Below, piece after piece: positions 52,764-61,507 of a stretch of DNA of 64,000 nt. Both the position numbers and the translations under genes were made by a program. The notes below the pieces were generated by a model. It saw only the letters and a program-made list of their open reading frames with translations. It did no database searches and was not told the origin of the DNA. The DNA comes from Brevibacterium aurantiacum (lineage in GTDB: Bacteria > Actinomycetota > Actinomycetes > Actinomycetales > Brevibacteriaceae), in assembly GCF_900169065.1 (NCBI RefSeq), contig NZ_FXZB01000008.1:1-64000 (forward strand). The letters run 5' to 3'. How positions within the stretch are numbered: position 1 is the first letter of the stretch; each line of letters starts with the position of its first letter.

Positions 52764-53807
52764 ATGACCGCACCCGTACTTGCCATGACCGTGGGCGACC
52801 CGGTGGGCATCGGCCCCGAGATCACCGCCTCGGTGCTCGCCGAATTCTCCGGCCGGAACGACCAGCACGGTGTCGCCGTGGCCGATCTGGCCGTGATGAG
52901 GCGGGCCGTGAAGGTCCTCGGCCTCGATGTCGAACTGCGAGCGATCACCGACTGGTCGGTCCCTTCGGCCGGCCAGGGCGTCATCGACGTCTTCGACATC
53001 GGCGTACTCGGAGACGACCTGCCTGATTGGGGCGTTGTCGACGCTCGCGCAGGTCAAGCTGCCGTGACCGCCATCGAGGTGGCCACGAAGGCAGCGATGA
53101 ATCGTGAGATCGCCGGCATCGTCACCGGCCCCATCAACAAGGAGGCCGTGTGGAAATCCGGCTCCAAACATCTGGGCCACACGGAGATGCTCGGCGAACT
53201 CACCGGCGTGACCAAGCAGGACACGATGTTCGTCGTCGAGAACACGAAAGTGCCTGAGCACAAGCTTCAGGTCTTCTTCGCCACCCGCCACATGTCGCTG
53301 CGCAAGGCCATCGACGCCCTCACCGTCGACACCCAGGTCGACTCGATCGAACGTGCCCACCGTGCCCTGCAGCTCTACGGTGTCGCCTCACCGAGGTTGG
53401 CCGTCGCCGCGCTCAACCCGCACGGTGGCGAGAACGGGGCCTTCGGAGACGAGGAGATCGAGATCCTGCGCCCCGCTGTCGATCGCGTCGTCGACTCGGG
53501 GCTCGAGGTGACCGGTCCGATCCCAGCGGACTCGGTCTTCCACCAGGGTCTGACTGGTCGATACGACGGGATCCTCTCCCAGTACCACGACCAGGGGCAC
53601 ATCGCCTCGAAGACCTTCGACTTCGACGGCACGATCTCGGTGACCGTCGGGCTGCCGATCCTGCGGACCTCGGTCGACCACGGCACGGCCTTCGACATCG
53701 CAGGTCAGGGCATCGCCGATGCGGGCACGATGCGCTCGGCCTATACCGCGGCGATCGGCTACGCTCCGTTCGTCGACGGCATCCGCGCGGAGTACCTGCC
53801 GAAGTAG
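52764..53807 (+). CDS. pdxA2: PdxA2-type 4-phospho-threonate/erythronate dehydrogenase
   Basis: The 347-residue protein is of the PdxA family: MTVGDPVGIGPEITASVLAEF, GIVTGPINKEAVWKSGSKHLGHTEML, HGGENGAFGDEEIEIL and GLPILRTSVDHGTAFDIAGQGIADAGTM, with metal His residues in the HTE, HGG and DHGTA segments. Next to a DUF1537 kinase it is a PdxA2 enzyme that oxidises and decarboxylates 4-phospho-threonate or erythronate to dihydroxyacetone phosphate, not the vitamin B6 enzyme. ATG 52764 has GAGGAGAAC upstream, 65 bases after the kinase. Confidence 0.9.
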   Translation: MTAPVLAMTVGDPVGIGPEITASVLAEFSGRNDQHGVAVADLAVMRRAVKVLGLDVELRAITDWSVPSAGQGVIDVFDIGVLGDDLPDWGVVDARAGQAAVTAIEVATKAAMNREIAGIVTGPINKEAVWKSGSKHLGHTEMLGELTGVTKQDTMFVVENTKVPEHKLQVFFATRHMSLRKAIDALTVDTQVDSIERAHRALQLYGVASPRLAVAALNPHGGENGAFGDEEIEILRPAVDRVVDSGLEVTGPIPADSVFHQGLTGRYDGILSQYHDQGHIASKTFDFDGTISVTVGLPILRTSVDHGTAFDIAGQGIADAGTMRSAYTAAIGYAPFVDGIRAEYLPK

Positions 53808-53898
53808 GATTCTGTCAGCCGACCAACCGACAACCCGAGCAGGCGGCCAATCGACCTGTCGGTCCCAGCATGGGCTCAGCAGAGAAACGGAGCGACAC

Positions 53899-54624
53899 AT
53901 GGCGATTCGCACGGGCACGCAGAAGCGCCGTGCCGACATCCACGCCCTGCTGACGACCGGATCGTGGACCATCGCGCGTCTGGCCTCGGAGCTGGAGACC
54001 TCGGAGTCGACGATCCGACGGGATCTGCGTGAGATGTCGGAGACCGGTGAGATCATCCGCACCATCGGCGGTGCCACCGCGAGCGGCTACGTCGAACCGC
54101 CGCTGGGACAGCGGATGGAAGCCAACGCCGAGGCCAAGGATGAGATCGCCGCGGCCGCGATGGACTACCTCGGCGATCAGAGTGTGCGCACGGTCTTCCT
54201 CGACGCGGGTTCCACCGCGGTCCGGGTCGCCCAACGCATCCGTGAGCGCGGCGACCTCACCGTCTACACACGCGGGCTCGAGGTCGCTCTGGCCCTCGCC
54301 CACCCGGCAGGACCCGAAGTGGTCATGATCGGGGGCCGGGTCTCGGCCAAGTCACACGGGACGACAGGGGCCTTGAGCGATCATGCCCTGAGCCGCATCC
54401 ACGTCGACCTGGCGCTGCTGGGTGCCGACGCGGTGGATGCGGAGAGAGGCTTGGGCGAGCCCACCTTGGACGAGGCTCGCACCAAGGAGCTCATCTCCGA
54501 ACGCGCTCGGACAGTGGTCGTCCTCGCCGACAGCTCCAAGACCGGCCGCGAGGTCGCCGCCTGGGCCCCGCTGCCTGAAGGCTGGATCTGGCTCGACGAG
54601 CACGGAGCACAGCCTCAGAGCTGA
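53899..54624 (+). CDS. DeoR-family repressor of the sugar-acid operon
   Basis: The 241-residue protein has a DeoR helix-turn-helix (RRADIHALLTTGSWTIARLASELETSESTIRRDLREM) and a sugar-phosphate-binding domain (VRTVFLDAGSTAVRVAQRI, VVMIGGRVSAKSHGTTG, LLGADAVDAERGLGEPTLDEARTK). It follows pdxA2 by 91 bases in the same direction and most likely represses the gntP-kinase-pdxA2 unit until a phosphorylated sugar acid binds. ATG 53899 follows ACGGAGCGAC. Confidence 0.9.
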   Translation: MAIRTGTQKRRADIHALLTTGSWTIARLASELETSESTIRRDLREMSETGEIIRTIGGATASGYVEPPLGQRMEANAEAKDEIAAAAMDYLGDQSVRTVFLDAGSTAVRVAQRIRERGDLTVYTRGLEVALALAHPAGPEVVMIGGRVSAKSHGTTGALSDHALSRIHVDLALLGADAVDAERGLGEPTLDEARTKELISERARTVVVLADSSKTGREVAAWAPLPEGWIWLDEHGAQPQS

Positions 54625-54635
54625 GGCCCACCGCC

Positions 54636-56234
54636 TCAGGCCACCTTCTGCTCCTTCGCCATCTGCCTCACGTAGATCGGAGCAGCGAACAGCGACGGAA
54701 GCATGACGAAGGCCACCGGCACAGCGGTGATGACGATCGCCGACTGCAGTGCGTCGACACCGCCATCGCCCAAGCTGATGAGCACGGCAGCCGTGACACC
54801 GATGAGCACCGCCCAAATCGCCCGCAGCTTCGGTGAGGGCACTCCGCTTGTCATGCACGACTGCGACATCGCAAACGACATCGAGTCTGTGGTCGTGGCC
54901 ACGAAGGTCATCGTCAGGATGAGGAAACCGATGCCGATGACCGTCGACAACGGCAGTTTGTCGCTGATGGCCATGACCGCGGCCGGCAGTCCCCCATCCA
55001 TCAGCGGGCCGGAGATGGATCCGGCCGACTGCCGTTCGAGGTAGATGCCTGTGCCGCCGAGCACGGTGAACCACATGGTCGTGGCAATGGGAGGGAGGAT
55101 CGTGGTGCTGATGAGCAGGTCCCTCACGGTGCGCCCCTTCGAGATGCGGGCGATGAAGATCGCCATCAGCGGTGCATAGCCGAGGAACCACCCGAAGAAG
55201 AACACCGTCCAGCCCGAGAGCCATTCCGTGTCGCCGCGATAGAGCGTCATGCTGAAGAAGTCAGTCATATACAGACCGAAGCCGCTGAAGTAGCTCTTGG
55301 CGACGAACCAGGCTGAGCCGAGCACGAGGACCGCAGCCATGAGCGCAAGTGCCATCCAGACATTGGCGCTGCTGAGGAATCGGACCCCGCGACTGACGCC
55401 GGAGAATACACTGACGCCGGCGACTGCGGTGAGCACGGCGATCACGAGCAGCTGAACCGGATAGGTGTCGGGGATGCCGAACAGAGAATTCAGCCCGTAG
55501 GTGACCTGCATTCCTAAGAATCCGACAGGGCCGATCGTGCCTGCGGCCACCGAGATGACGCACACCACGTCGACGACGGCGGCAAGCGGACCGGTTGCGG
55601 CGCGCTTGCCCAGCACCGGGTAGAGGAGACTGCGCGGACGCAGGGGCATGCCCTTCTCTGCGGCACGCATCATGACGATGGCACCCAGTGATCCCAGAAT
55701 CGCCCAGGCGAGGAAGCCCCAGTCGATGAAACTAGTGGCCAGAGCGGCGGCCACAGCGTCGAACCCGCTGTGGCCGTCATTGGTGAAGTACGGCGGCGCT
55801 GTGGCGTAGTGATACATCGGTTCGGCCGCTGCCCAGAACACTCCCCCGGCCGCCAGCAGCGTCGTCATGATCATCGCGATCCAGCTGAAGCGGCCGAAAT
55901 CCGGACGTTCCTGGTTGCCCAATCGTGCCTTGGCCCATGGGGTGAAGATGAGGACGAGAGCGATGAGGAACGTCGCCAGCAGGAGGATCTGCCAATACAT
56001 GCCGAAGATGTTCGCGCATATGGAGAAGGCGGTGCCGACCCACGACGACACCGTGTCCGGAATGATGAGCGCCACAACGACGAACGCGGCGAGGATCCCG
56101 ACGCTGGCCCCTGCCACGGGGAAATCGATGCGGCTGCGCGGACTCGTTTCGGTGCTCATATCGGAGGCTTGATCTGCCGTCGTCGGTGGTGAGTCCTGCC
56201 GCGTTGATCGGGGTTGCTCGGTTGTCTCGTCCAT
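54636..56234 (-). CDS. BCCT-family carrier (betaine/choline/carnitine type)
   Basis: The 532-residue carrier has twelve hydrophobic segments and the family signature GWTVFFFGWFLGYAPLMAIFIARISKGRTVRDL. In betaine carriers this helix has several Trp residues that form a cation-binding box (WTLYYWAWWISWSP in BetP); here most are replaced by Phe, Gly and Tyr, so the substrate may not be glycine betaine. The N-terminal tail is acidic (about 45 residues); no long osmosensing C-terminal tail is present. ATG 56234 follows GAAAGG; ATG 56160 is an alternative. Confidence 0.88.
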   Translation of the reverse strand: MDETTEQPRSTRQDSPPTTADQASDMSTETSPRSRIDFPVAGASVGILAAFVVVALIIPDTVSSWVGTAFSICANIFGMYWQILLLATFLIALVLIFTPWAKARLGNQERPDFGRFSWIAMIMTTLLAAGGVFWAAAEPMYHYATAPPYFTNDGHSGFDAVAAALATSFIDWGFLAWAILGSLGAIVMMRAAEKGMPLRPRSLLYPVLGKRAATGPLAAVVDVVCVISVAAGTIGPVGFLGMQVTYGLNSLFGIPDTYPVQLLVIAVLTAVAGVSVFSGVSRGVRFLSSANVWMALALMAAVLVLGSAWFVAKSYFSGFGLYMTDFFSMTLYRGDTEWLSGWTVFFFGWFLGYAPLMAIFIARISKGRTVRDLLISTTILPPIATTMWFTVLGGTGIYLERQSAGSISGPLMDGGLPAAVMAISDKLPLSTVIGIGFLILTMTFVATTTDSMSFAMSQSCMTSGVPSPKLRAIWAVLIGVTAAVLISLGDGGVDALQSAIVITAVPVAFVMLPSLFAAPIYVRQMAKEQKVA

Positions 56235-56554
56235 GTGTCTGCTGCCTTTCGGGCTCCACTGCATCCCTTGCCCGAGGTGGGGCCGCATGCTGCCATCGAT
56301 CGTTGTGTCAGAATTCGCAGCGGTCCAGTCTAGGGCCTGAGAAACCCGGGCGGTGCCTGTCAGGCGCTCCAGACGCCGTGATATCGCTCTCGCCCGGGGC
56401 ATCCGCCGGAAGTCTGTCGGCAGCTGAGGCATTGACGGACACGGGTGATTCGCCCGGCGAGCCGTGTTCGCATCCGGACCTGTACCTGCGCCCGGTCCCG
56501 TGCGACAATGCATTCAACCGCACGGATATGTCGTCCTTCATCAGGAGGCCCACG
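56235..56554. other. Divergent intergenic region (BCCT / LigD-PE)
   Basis: These 320 bases hold the two divergent promoters. I see no coding region, repeat or clear -35/-10 pair. An AGGAGG at 56543-56548 is the ribosome site of the rightward gene. Confidence 0.55.
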
Positions 56555-57172
56555 ATGGCCAAACACGACCTCAGGGAATACCGGGACAAGCGACGGAGCT
56601 CGAACACCTCCGAGCCCATGGGTGATGCGTCTGCTTCCGAACCGTCGGGCGATGCGTCGACAACCGGGAAGAGAGGCAAGGCCGAAGAGCCGGTCTTCGT
56701 CATCCAACGCCACGAGGCGACGAATCTGCACTTCGACTTCCGACTCGAGATCGACGGAGTCCTGGTCTCCTGGGCCGTCCCGAAAGGCCCCTCGCTCGAT
56801 CCCTCGACGAAGCGCCTGGCCCATCGGACCGAAGATCATCCCCTCGACTACGCGGACTTCGAAGGTCGCATCGGCGAGGGCTACGGTGCCGGAACGGTGA
56901 TCGTCTGGGACACCGGAACCTTTGCCAACGCCACTGAGATCGACGGTGACAGCGTGAGCGCATCACAGGGCCTCGACGACGGCCACCTCGTTGTCGACCT
57001 GCATGGTGAGAAGCTCAGCGGCGCGTTCGCGCTGACGCAGACGAAGTTGAATGGAGATCCGGCCAACTGGCTGCTCGTCAAGGTCGATGACTCCGGTGCC
57101 GACCGACGCCGCAAACCCACGTCGACACAGAACGAATCCGTGCTCAGCGGCAGAGGCAACGACGACATCTGA
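56555..57172 (+). CDS. LigD 3'-phosphoesterase (PE) domain protein
   Basis: The 205-residue stand-alone protein is the phosphoesterase module of LigD: a charged Ser/Gly-rich start (1-45), then FVIQRHEATNLHFDFRLEIDGVLVSWAVPKGPSLDPSTKRLAHRTEDHPLDYADFEGRIGEGYGAGTVIVWD. The His in RHEATNLHFD, Glu/Asp and the HRTEDHPLDY His are the metal and catalytic residues. It trims 3'-phosphates and ribonucleotides from broken ends. ATG 56555 follows AGGAGG. It converges on the LigD polymerase gene with only 40 bases between them. Confidence 0.9.
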   Translation: MAKHDLREYRDKRRSSNTSEPMGDASASEPSGDASTTGKRGKAEEPVFVIQRHEATNLHFDFRLEIDGVLVSWAVPKGPSLDPSTKRLAHRTEDHPLDYADFEGRIGEGYGAGTVIVWDTGTFANATEIDGDSVSASQGLDDGHLVVDLHGEKLSGAFALTQTKLNGDPANWLLVKVDDSGADRRRKPTSTQNESVLSGRGNDDI

Positions 57173-57212
57173 ATGCCGACCTCGGTGCTGACAGCGGCCC
57201 AGCGGCGAGCGC

Positions 57213-58112
57213 TCAGAGCTTGGCCAGCGTCTCCATCGCCTGATCGATGCCCTGTCGGTGGCGGGCGATGCCGGCCCACGGATCGTCGCGTTGGGCCAGT
57301 CGATTGCGCACCGAGGTCATCGTGTAGTCCCGGGGATCTGTCGACGACAGTTCGTCCCAGGTGATCGGTGCGGCGACCGGAGCTCCGGGACGCGACCTCA
57401 CAGCATAGGGCGGTACGGCCGTCTGGGCGTAGGCATTGCGTGCGATGTCGATAAGCACCCGGTTCCCGCGCTTGTTCTTCCTCGCCTCGATCGTCAGCAG
57501 CTCCGGATCCCGATCGACGAGCGCCCTTGCGCAGTTCCGCGCGAAGTCGCGCACCTCGTCGAAGTCGTGATCGACGATCAGCGGAACCTGCACATGATAT
57601 CCGCGGGAGCCGGTGGTCTTGACGAATGCCCTCAGGCCCAGCTCCTCCATCAGCTCGCCCACCATCACCGTCGCCTTTCGCACCGCGTCGATTCCCGGAA
57701 CAGAGGGATCGAGATCGACGATGAGCTGATCCGGATGGTCGAGATCCGCCGAGGTGGCCAACCAGGTATGCGGTGTGATGCTGGCCTGGTCGGCGAGGTA
57801 GACCAGACTCTGGGCATTGTTGATCATCACCTGGTCCTGGTCACCGTCCTGCGTTGCGACCCTCACTGCTTCGACGAAGTCGGGGAAATGATCGGGGTAC
57901 TTCTTCTCATAGAACGACTCCGCGGCGATTCCGTCGGGAAACCGCTGCATCGAAATGGGGCGGTCTCGGGTGTGGGGCAGCATCACCTCGGCGACGTCCG
58001 AGTAGTACTTCGCCAGGTCCACCTTGGTGATCGGCCCTCCGTCGTCAGGGCCGAACATCTCTTTGTCGGCCTTGTCGATCGGAACTCCTGCGACTTCCGC
58101 TGACGAACTCAT
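57213..58112 (-). CDS. LigD polymerase/primase (POL) domain protein
   Basis: The 299-residue protein is the archaeo-eukaryotic-primase-like POL module: PDGIAAESFYEKKYPDHFPDFV, DQLIVDLDPSVPGIDAVRKA (catalytic DLDPS), GSRGYHVQVPL and RNAYAQTAVPPYAVRSRPGAPVAAPITWDEL. It fills gaps with ribo- or deoxyribonucleotides during end joining. The start is given at 58112 (ATGATG; AAGGAGG just upstream, spacer 4); 58115 is the alternative. It overlaps the ligase stop, so POL and LIG are translated together. Confidence 0.9.
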   Translation of the reverse strand: MSSSAEVAGVPIDKADKEMFGPDDGGPITKVDLAKYYSDVAEVMLPHTRDRPISMQRFPDGIAAESFYEKKYPDHFPDFVEAVRVATQDGDQDQVMINNAQSLVYLADQASITPHTWLATSADLDHPDQLIVDLDPSVPGIDAVRKATVMVGELMEELGLRAFVKTTGSRGYHVQVPLIVDHDFDEVRDFARNCARALVDRDPELLTIEARKNKRGNRVLIDIARNAYAQTAVPPYAVRSRPGAPVAAPITWDELSSTDPRDYTMTSVRNRLAQRDDPWAGIARHRQGIDQAMETLAKL

Positions 58113-59062
58113 CATGCCTCCTTGACGACGTCTTCCGCCCGTTTGTCGTTTCTCAGTCCGAGGTATCTGGGGTGGCGGAGCTGATTCTCCGCCGTCCATT
58201 CGGTGAAGGCCACCTCGGCGACGTGTTCTGGTTCCACCCAGTGCCCCTCGCGGGGTATGCGGCCTTTGGTGCACGCGGAGTCCGGGATCTCGATTGCCCT
58301 GAGCATCTCATGCAGTTCGCCGAGGTCGTCCTCGCTGAACCCGGTCCCCACCTTTCCCGCGTACACGAGATCCTTCGTGTCCTCCGAATAGTCGTAGTAG
58401 CCGAGCATGAGCGCGCCCAGTCCGACCCTCTGCCCCTGCGGCTCGGTGAACCCGACGATGACAAGCTCCTGGCCCGCCTCGCATTTGAACTTCAGCCAGT
58501 CCGGCGTCCGGCCGGAGGGATAAGTCGAATCGCGCCGTTTGGCGATGAGGCCCTCCCATCCTCTGCCACAGATTTCGCGGAACCAGTCCTCATCGCCCCG
58601 ATTGCGATGCGGTGTCCAGCGCAGCGGATCGGTCCAGTCGACGAGGTCGAAGAGCTTCTTCTTCCGTTCGACCAGCGGCCTGTCCTTGAGATCTTCGCCC
58701 TCAAGCTCGAGGAGGTCGAAGACGTAGAAGCAGACCGCAATTCCCGAGTTCTCGATGTCGGTGGGATCAGTGAGATTGATCCGAGGCTGCAGTCGGGAGA
58801 AGCTGGTCGCAGCCCCGTCGAACGCCACGATCTCACCGTCGATGACATAGGATCCACCTGCCTGCTGTGTGAGGGCGGTGACGACCTCAGGGAACGTCGC
58901 GGAATCGTCTCGACCGTTGCGGGAGTACAGGTGCGGTGTCCTTCCTCCGTCGCGAACCGCCAAGCAGCGCTGTCCGTCGAGCTTGCGCTCATAGACCCAC
59001 TCCTCGTCCCAGAATCGCTCGTGGCGAAGTGTCGCCAGGGCTGGTCTCGGTGCCTCGGACAT
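58112..59062 (-). CDS. ATP-dependent DNA ligase, LigD ligase (LIG) module
   Basis: The 316-residue ligase has the nucleotidyltransferase motif I YERKLDGQRCLAV (Lys adenylated), SYVIDGEIVAFDG (III), FYVFDLLELEGEDL (IIIa), WEGLIAKRRDSTY (IV), DWLKFKCEAGQELVIVGF (V) and an OB-fold end. It seals breaks with ATP. ATG 59062 follows AGAGGAG. It precedes the POL gene. Together with the PE protein it makes a LigD spread over three genes. No Ku gene is in the window. Confidence 0.9.
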   Translation of the reverse strand: MSEAPRPALATLRHERFWDEEWVYERKLDGQRCLAVRDGGRTPHLYSRNGRDDSATFPEVVTALTQQAGGSYVIDGEIVAFDGAATSFSRLQPRINLTDPTDIENSGIAVCFYVFDLLELEGEDLKDRPLVERKKKLFDLVDWTDPLRWTPHRNRGDEDWFREICGRGWEGLIAKRRDSTYPSGRTPDWLKFKCEAGQELVIVGFTEPQGQRVGLGALMLGYYDYSEDTKDLVYAGKVGTGFSEDDLGELHEMLRAIEIPDSACTKGRIPREGHWVEPEHVAEVAFTEWTAENQLRHPRYLGLRNDKRAEDVVKEA

Positions 59063-59153
59063 GCTCACTCCTCTTCGGACTCGATAGTGGTTGTGCCGAA
59101 CTCGATGGTGGCTACGGCCGATTGCGGTGTGGTCCGTCTGCAGTCGGGGCCGC

Positions 59154-60125
59154 TCAGACCACCGTGAGGACGAGTTTGCCTGCAGTCCGGTTGGTCTGCA
59201 GCTGCTCGTGGGCCGCGGCCGCATCGGCCAAGGGGAAGGTATTCGCGATCGTCGCGCTCAGCTGTCCGGATTCGACAAGCTCGGCGATGGCGAGCATCCC
59301 GGCGTGGTCGGCCTCGACGAGGATGTTCTCGATGCGCATTCCCTGCGCAGCCGCCCGCTCCGCCATTCCCTCCATCGGAATCGGAATCGTCGAGACCAGG
59401 ATGCCGCCGGACTTCATGGTCTGCAGCGAGCGCGGCTGATACTCCCCTCCGATCGTGTCGAGGACGATGTCGATGTCATGGGCGGTCTCGGCGAAGTCGA
59501 CCTCGCGGTAGTCGATCATCTCGTCGGCACCCAGGCCACGGACGAAGTCGTGCTTCGGGGCACTCGCGGTGCCGATCACGTGGGCGCCGCGGGCCTTTGC
59601 GATCTGCACGGCCAGATGGCCCACTCCCCCGGCTGCGGCATGGATGAGGACGCGGTCACCCTCGCCCACCTCGGCGGTGTCGACGAGAGCCTGCCACGCG
59701 GTCAGTGCTGCAAGGGGAATCGCTGCGGCCTGCACATGGTCGATGTCCTTCGGCTTCGGGACGAAGGCACGGGTCGGTGCGAGAGCGTACTCGGCATGGG
59801 CGCCCACCCCGAATGGGTAGGGAAGCATGCCGAAGACCTCATCGCCGGGTTCGAACAGGGTGACGCCGACGCCCACCTGCTCGACGACGCCAGATACATC
59901 CCAGCCGAGCACGAATGGAGGTGCCGGCAGAAATGCGCGATGGCCTCGGTGCTTCCAATCCGTCGGGTTCATTCCGGCAGCATGGACGCGGATGAGGATC
60001 TGCGACGGACCGGGCTTCGGGATGGGCAGCTGTACCTCGTGGAGGACCTCGGGACCTCCGAGCTCGTCCTGGCTGATGGCTCGCATGGTTGGCTGGGAAG
60101 AAGTGTCTGATGTCGATTCGCTCAT
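59154..60125 (-). CDS. Zinc-independent MDR oxidoreductase (quinone oxidoreductase-like)
   Basis: The 323-residue protein is a medium-chain dehydrogenase without zinc ligands: LIRVHAAGMNPTDWKHRG, VLIHAAAGGVGHLAVQIAKARGAHVIGTAS (NADPH motif), and DIDIVLDTIGGEYQPRSL. Such enzymes reduce quinones, enones or 2-alkenals. ATG 60125 follows GAGGATGGGG. A related MDR gene (60349-61320) lies directly upstream on the same strand. Confidence 0.86.
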   Translation of the reverse strand: MSESTSDTSSQPTMRAISQDELGGPEVLHEVQLPIPKPGPSQILIRVHAAGMNPTDWKHRGHRAFLPAPPFVLGWDVSGVVEQVGVGVTLFEPGDEVFGMLPYPFGVGAHAEYALAPTRAFVPKPKDIDHVQAAAIPLAALTAWQALVDTAEVGEGDRVLIHAAAGGVGHLAVQIAKARGAHVIGTASAPKHDFVRGLGADEMIDYREVDFAETAHDIDIVLDTIGGEYQPRSLQTMKSGGILVSTIPIPMEGMAERAAAQGMRIENILVEADHAGMLAIAELVESGQLSATIANTFPLADAAAAHEQLQTNRTAGKLVLTVV

Positions 60126-60348
60126 GGCCCCATCCTCGTGGTTTTCGCTCGCGGACACCAGGGGGTCTGAGGACGCGAGCCGGAGAACTTGACCGCGGGC
60201 CCTACGCCTCGCTCGGCAACGCGACCGAGTGGTTCGGCTACGGCCTCTATGCCGGTCTCGGACCAGGGCCACGTTGATCGCACGGCAGCCTGATTTCAAG
60301 GATTCCACCGCCGAGGCGGATTCCGCGACGTCGACCGGGCTGGTGGAC

Positions 60349-61320
60349 CTATTCCCCCTTGAGCTCGAGCAGCACCTTGCCCCGCACGCTGCGGGAGTCC
60401 AGTTCACCGATGGCCTTCGCCGCTTCGTCGAGTGGGTGCGTGGCATGGATTGCTGGGTTGAGCTTGCCCGCCGCGACATAGTCGGCCACCGCGTCCCATT
60501 GTTCGGCGATGTAGTCGGGCCGCTCGCGGGCCGCGGCTCCCCAGGCCACACCGTCGACGGAGATGTTCTTCAGCAGCAGGCGGTTGACCTTGATCGAGGG
60601 GATCTCACCGGCGCTGAATCCGAGAACGAGGAGACGACCAAACGGGGCCAGGACACGGGTCGAGTCCGTGAAGCGATCTCCCCCGACGGGGTCGAAGACA
60701 TAGTCGACGCCGTTCGGGTAGAGCTCCTTGGCTGCATCCTTGAACCCCTCGGCCATGACCACGTGTGTGGCACCGAGATCGCGCACGGTCTCGGCTTTGT
60801 CCTCGGTCGACACGACGCCGATGACCTCGAGGCCCATGGCCAGGGCCATCTGCACCGTGGCTGATCCCAGCCCGCCTGCGGCACCGTGGACGAGGATGGA
60901 CTGCCCCGCCTGCGCCTGCGCCCGGAGGCGCAGCGCGAAGTCAGCGGTGAGCACATTCATCGGCATACCGGCCGCATGGGCCAGGCTGACTTCGTCGGGC
61001 ACGGGCACCGTCTGCTCGTCGGCGGCGACCATGAATTCGGCGAAGGATCCCTTGCCGGGGATCGCGGCGACGCGGTCGCCGGAGGAGAATCGCGATCCGG
61101 CACCGGCTTCGACGACAATGCCGGCGGCTTCGGAGCCGAGGACGAACGGCAGCTCGTGCTTGGTCTGGTACATGCCCCGGGTCTGGAGCAGCTCGGGGAA
61201 CGTGACTCCCGCATAGGCAACCTCGATCAGGACCTCGCCCGAACCTGGACTCGGACGATCCACCTCGGCGATCTCGACATCGTCCGGACCGGTCAACGTG
61301 GCAACGCGAATGGCTCTCAT
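60349..61320 (-). CDS. Quinone oxidoreductase / enoyl reductase-like MDR protein
   Basis: The 323-residue zinc-free MDR protein has VLIEVAYAGVTFPELLQTRGMYQTKHELPFVLGSEAAG, SILVHGAAGGLGSATVQMALAMGLEVIGVVS (NADPH motif) and VDYVFDPVGGDRFTDSTRVL. The form resembles NADPH:quinone oxidoreductases and crotonyl-CoA-reductase relatives found with acyl-CoA dehydrogenase clusters. It is divergent from the phosphotransferase/SDR/acyl-CoA dehydrogenase operon, with a 187-base shared promoter region, so it may serve the same pathway. ATG 61320 follows GAGGAAATC. Confidence 0.87.
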   Translation of the reverse strand: MRAIRVATLTGPDDVEIAEVDRPSPGSGEVLIEVAYAGVTFPELLQTRGMYQTKHELPFVLGSEAAGIVVEAGAGSRFSSGDRVAAIPGKGSFAEFMVAADEQTVPVPDEVSLAHAAGMPMNVLTADFALRLRAQAQAGQSILVHGAAGGLGSATVQMALAMGLEVIGVVSTEDKAETVRDLGATHVVMAEGFKDAAKELYPNGVDYVFDPVGGDRFTDSTRVLAPFGRLLVLGFSAGEIPSIKVNRLLLKNISVDGVAWGAAARERPDYIAEQWDAVADYVAAGKLNPAIHATHPLDEAAKAIGELDSRSVRGKVLLELKGE

Positions 61321-61439
61321 GATTTCCTCACTTCTGGTGAAAGGTGTGTGCTGATGGCAACTGACTGCTTGGTGAAAGAGTGTGGGATGACCCATTCATC
61401 ACTATCACATTCGGCCGTGACGAGCATCACGATTTCAGC

Positions 61440-61491
61440 TTGACTCTCACGCCCGGTTTGAATACTGTAAACGAAACTGAACGATTGTTCA
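61440..61491 (+). promoter_or_regulatory. Promoter and TetR-type operator for the acyl-CoA dehydrogenase operon
   Basis: A -35 TTGACT (61440-61445) and a -10 TACTGT (61463-61468) are 17 bases apart. The palindrome TGAACGATTGTTCA (61478-61491) lies just downstream, where a bound repressor would block initiation. The form fits TetR-family regulators usual for such operons. The regulator is not in the window. Confidence 0.6.
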
Positions 61492-61507
61492 CTCGGGAGG
61501 GTCGACG

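Noticed and set aside
52764..53807. PdxA-like gene as the vitamin B6 biosynthesis enzyme.
   Set aside because: It lies between a DUF1537 kinase and a DeoR regulator behind a GntP carrier, the standard setting of the catabolic PdxA2.
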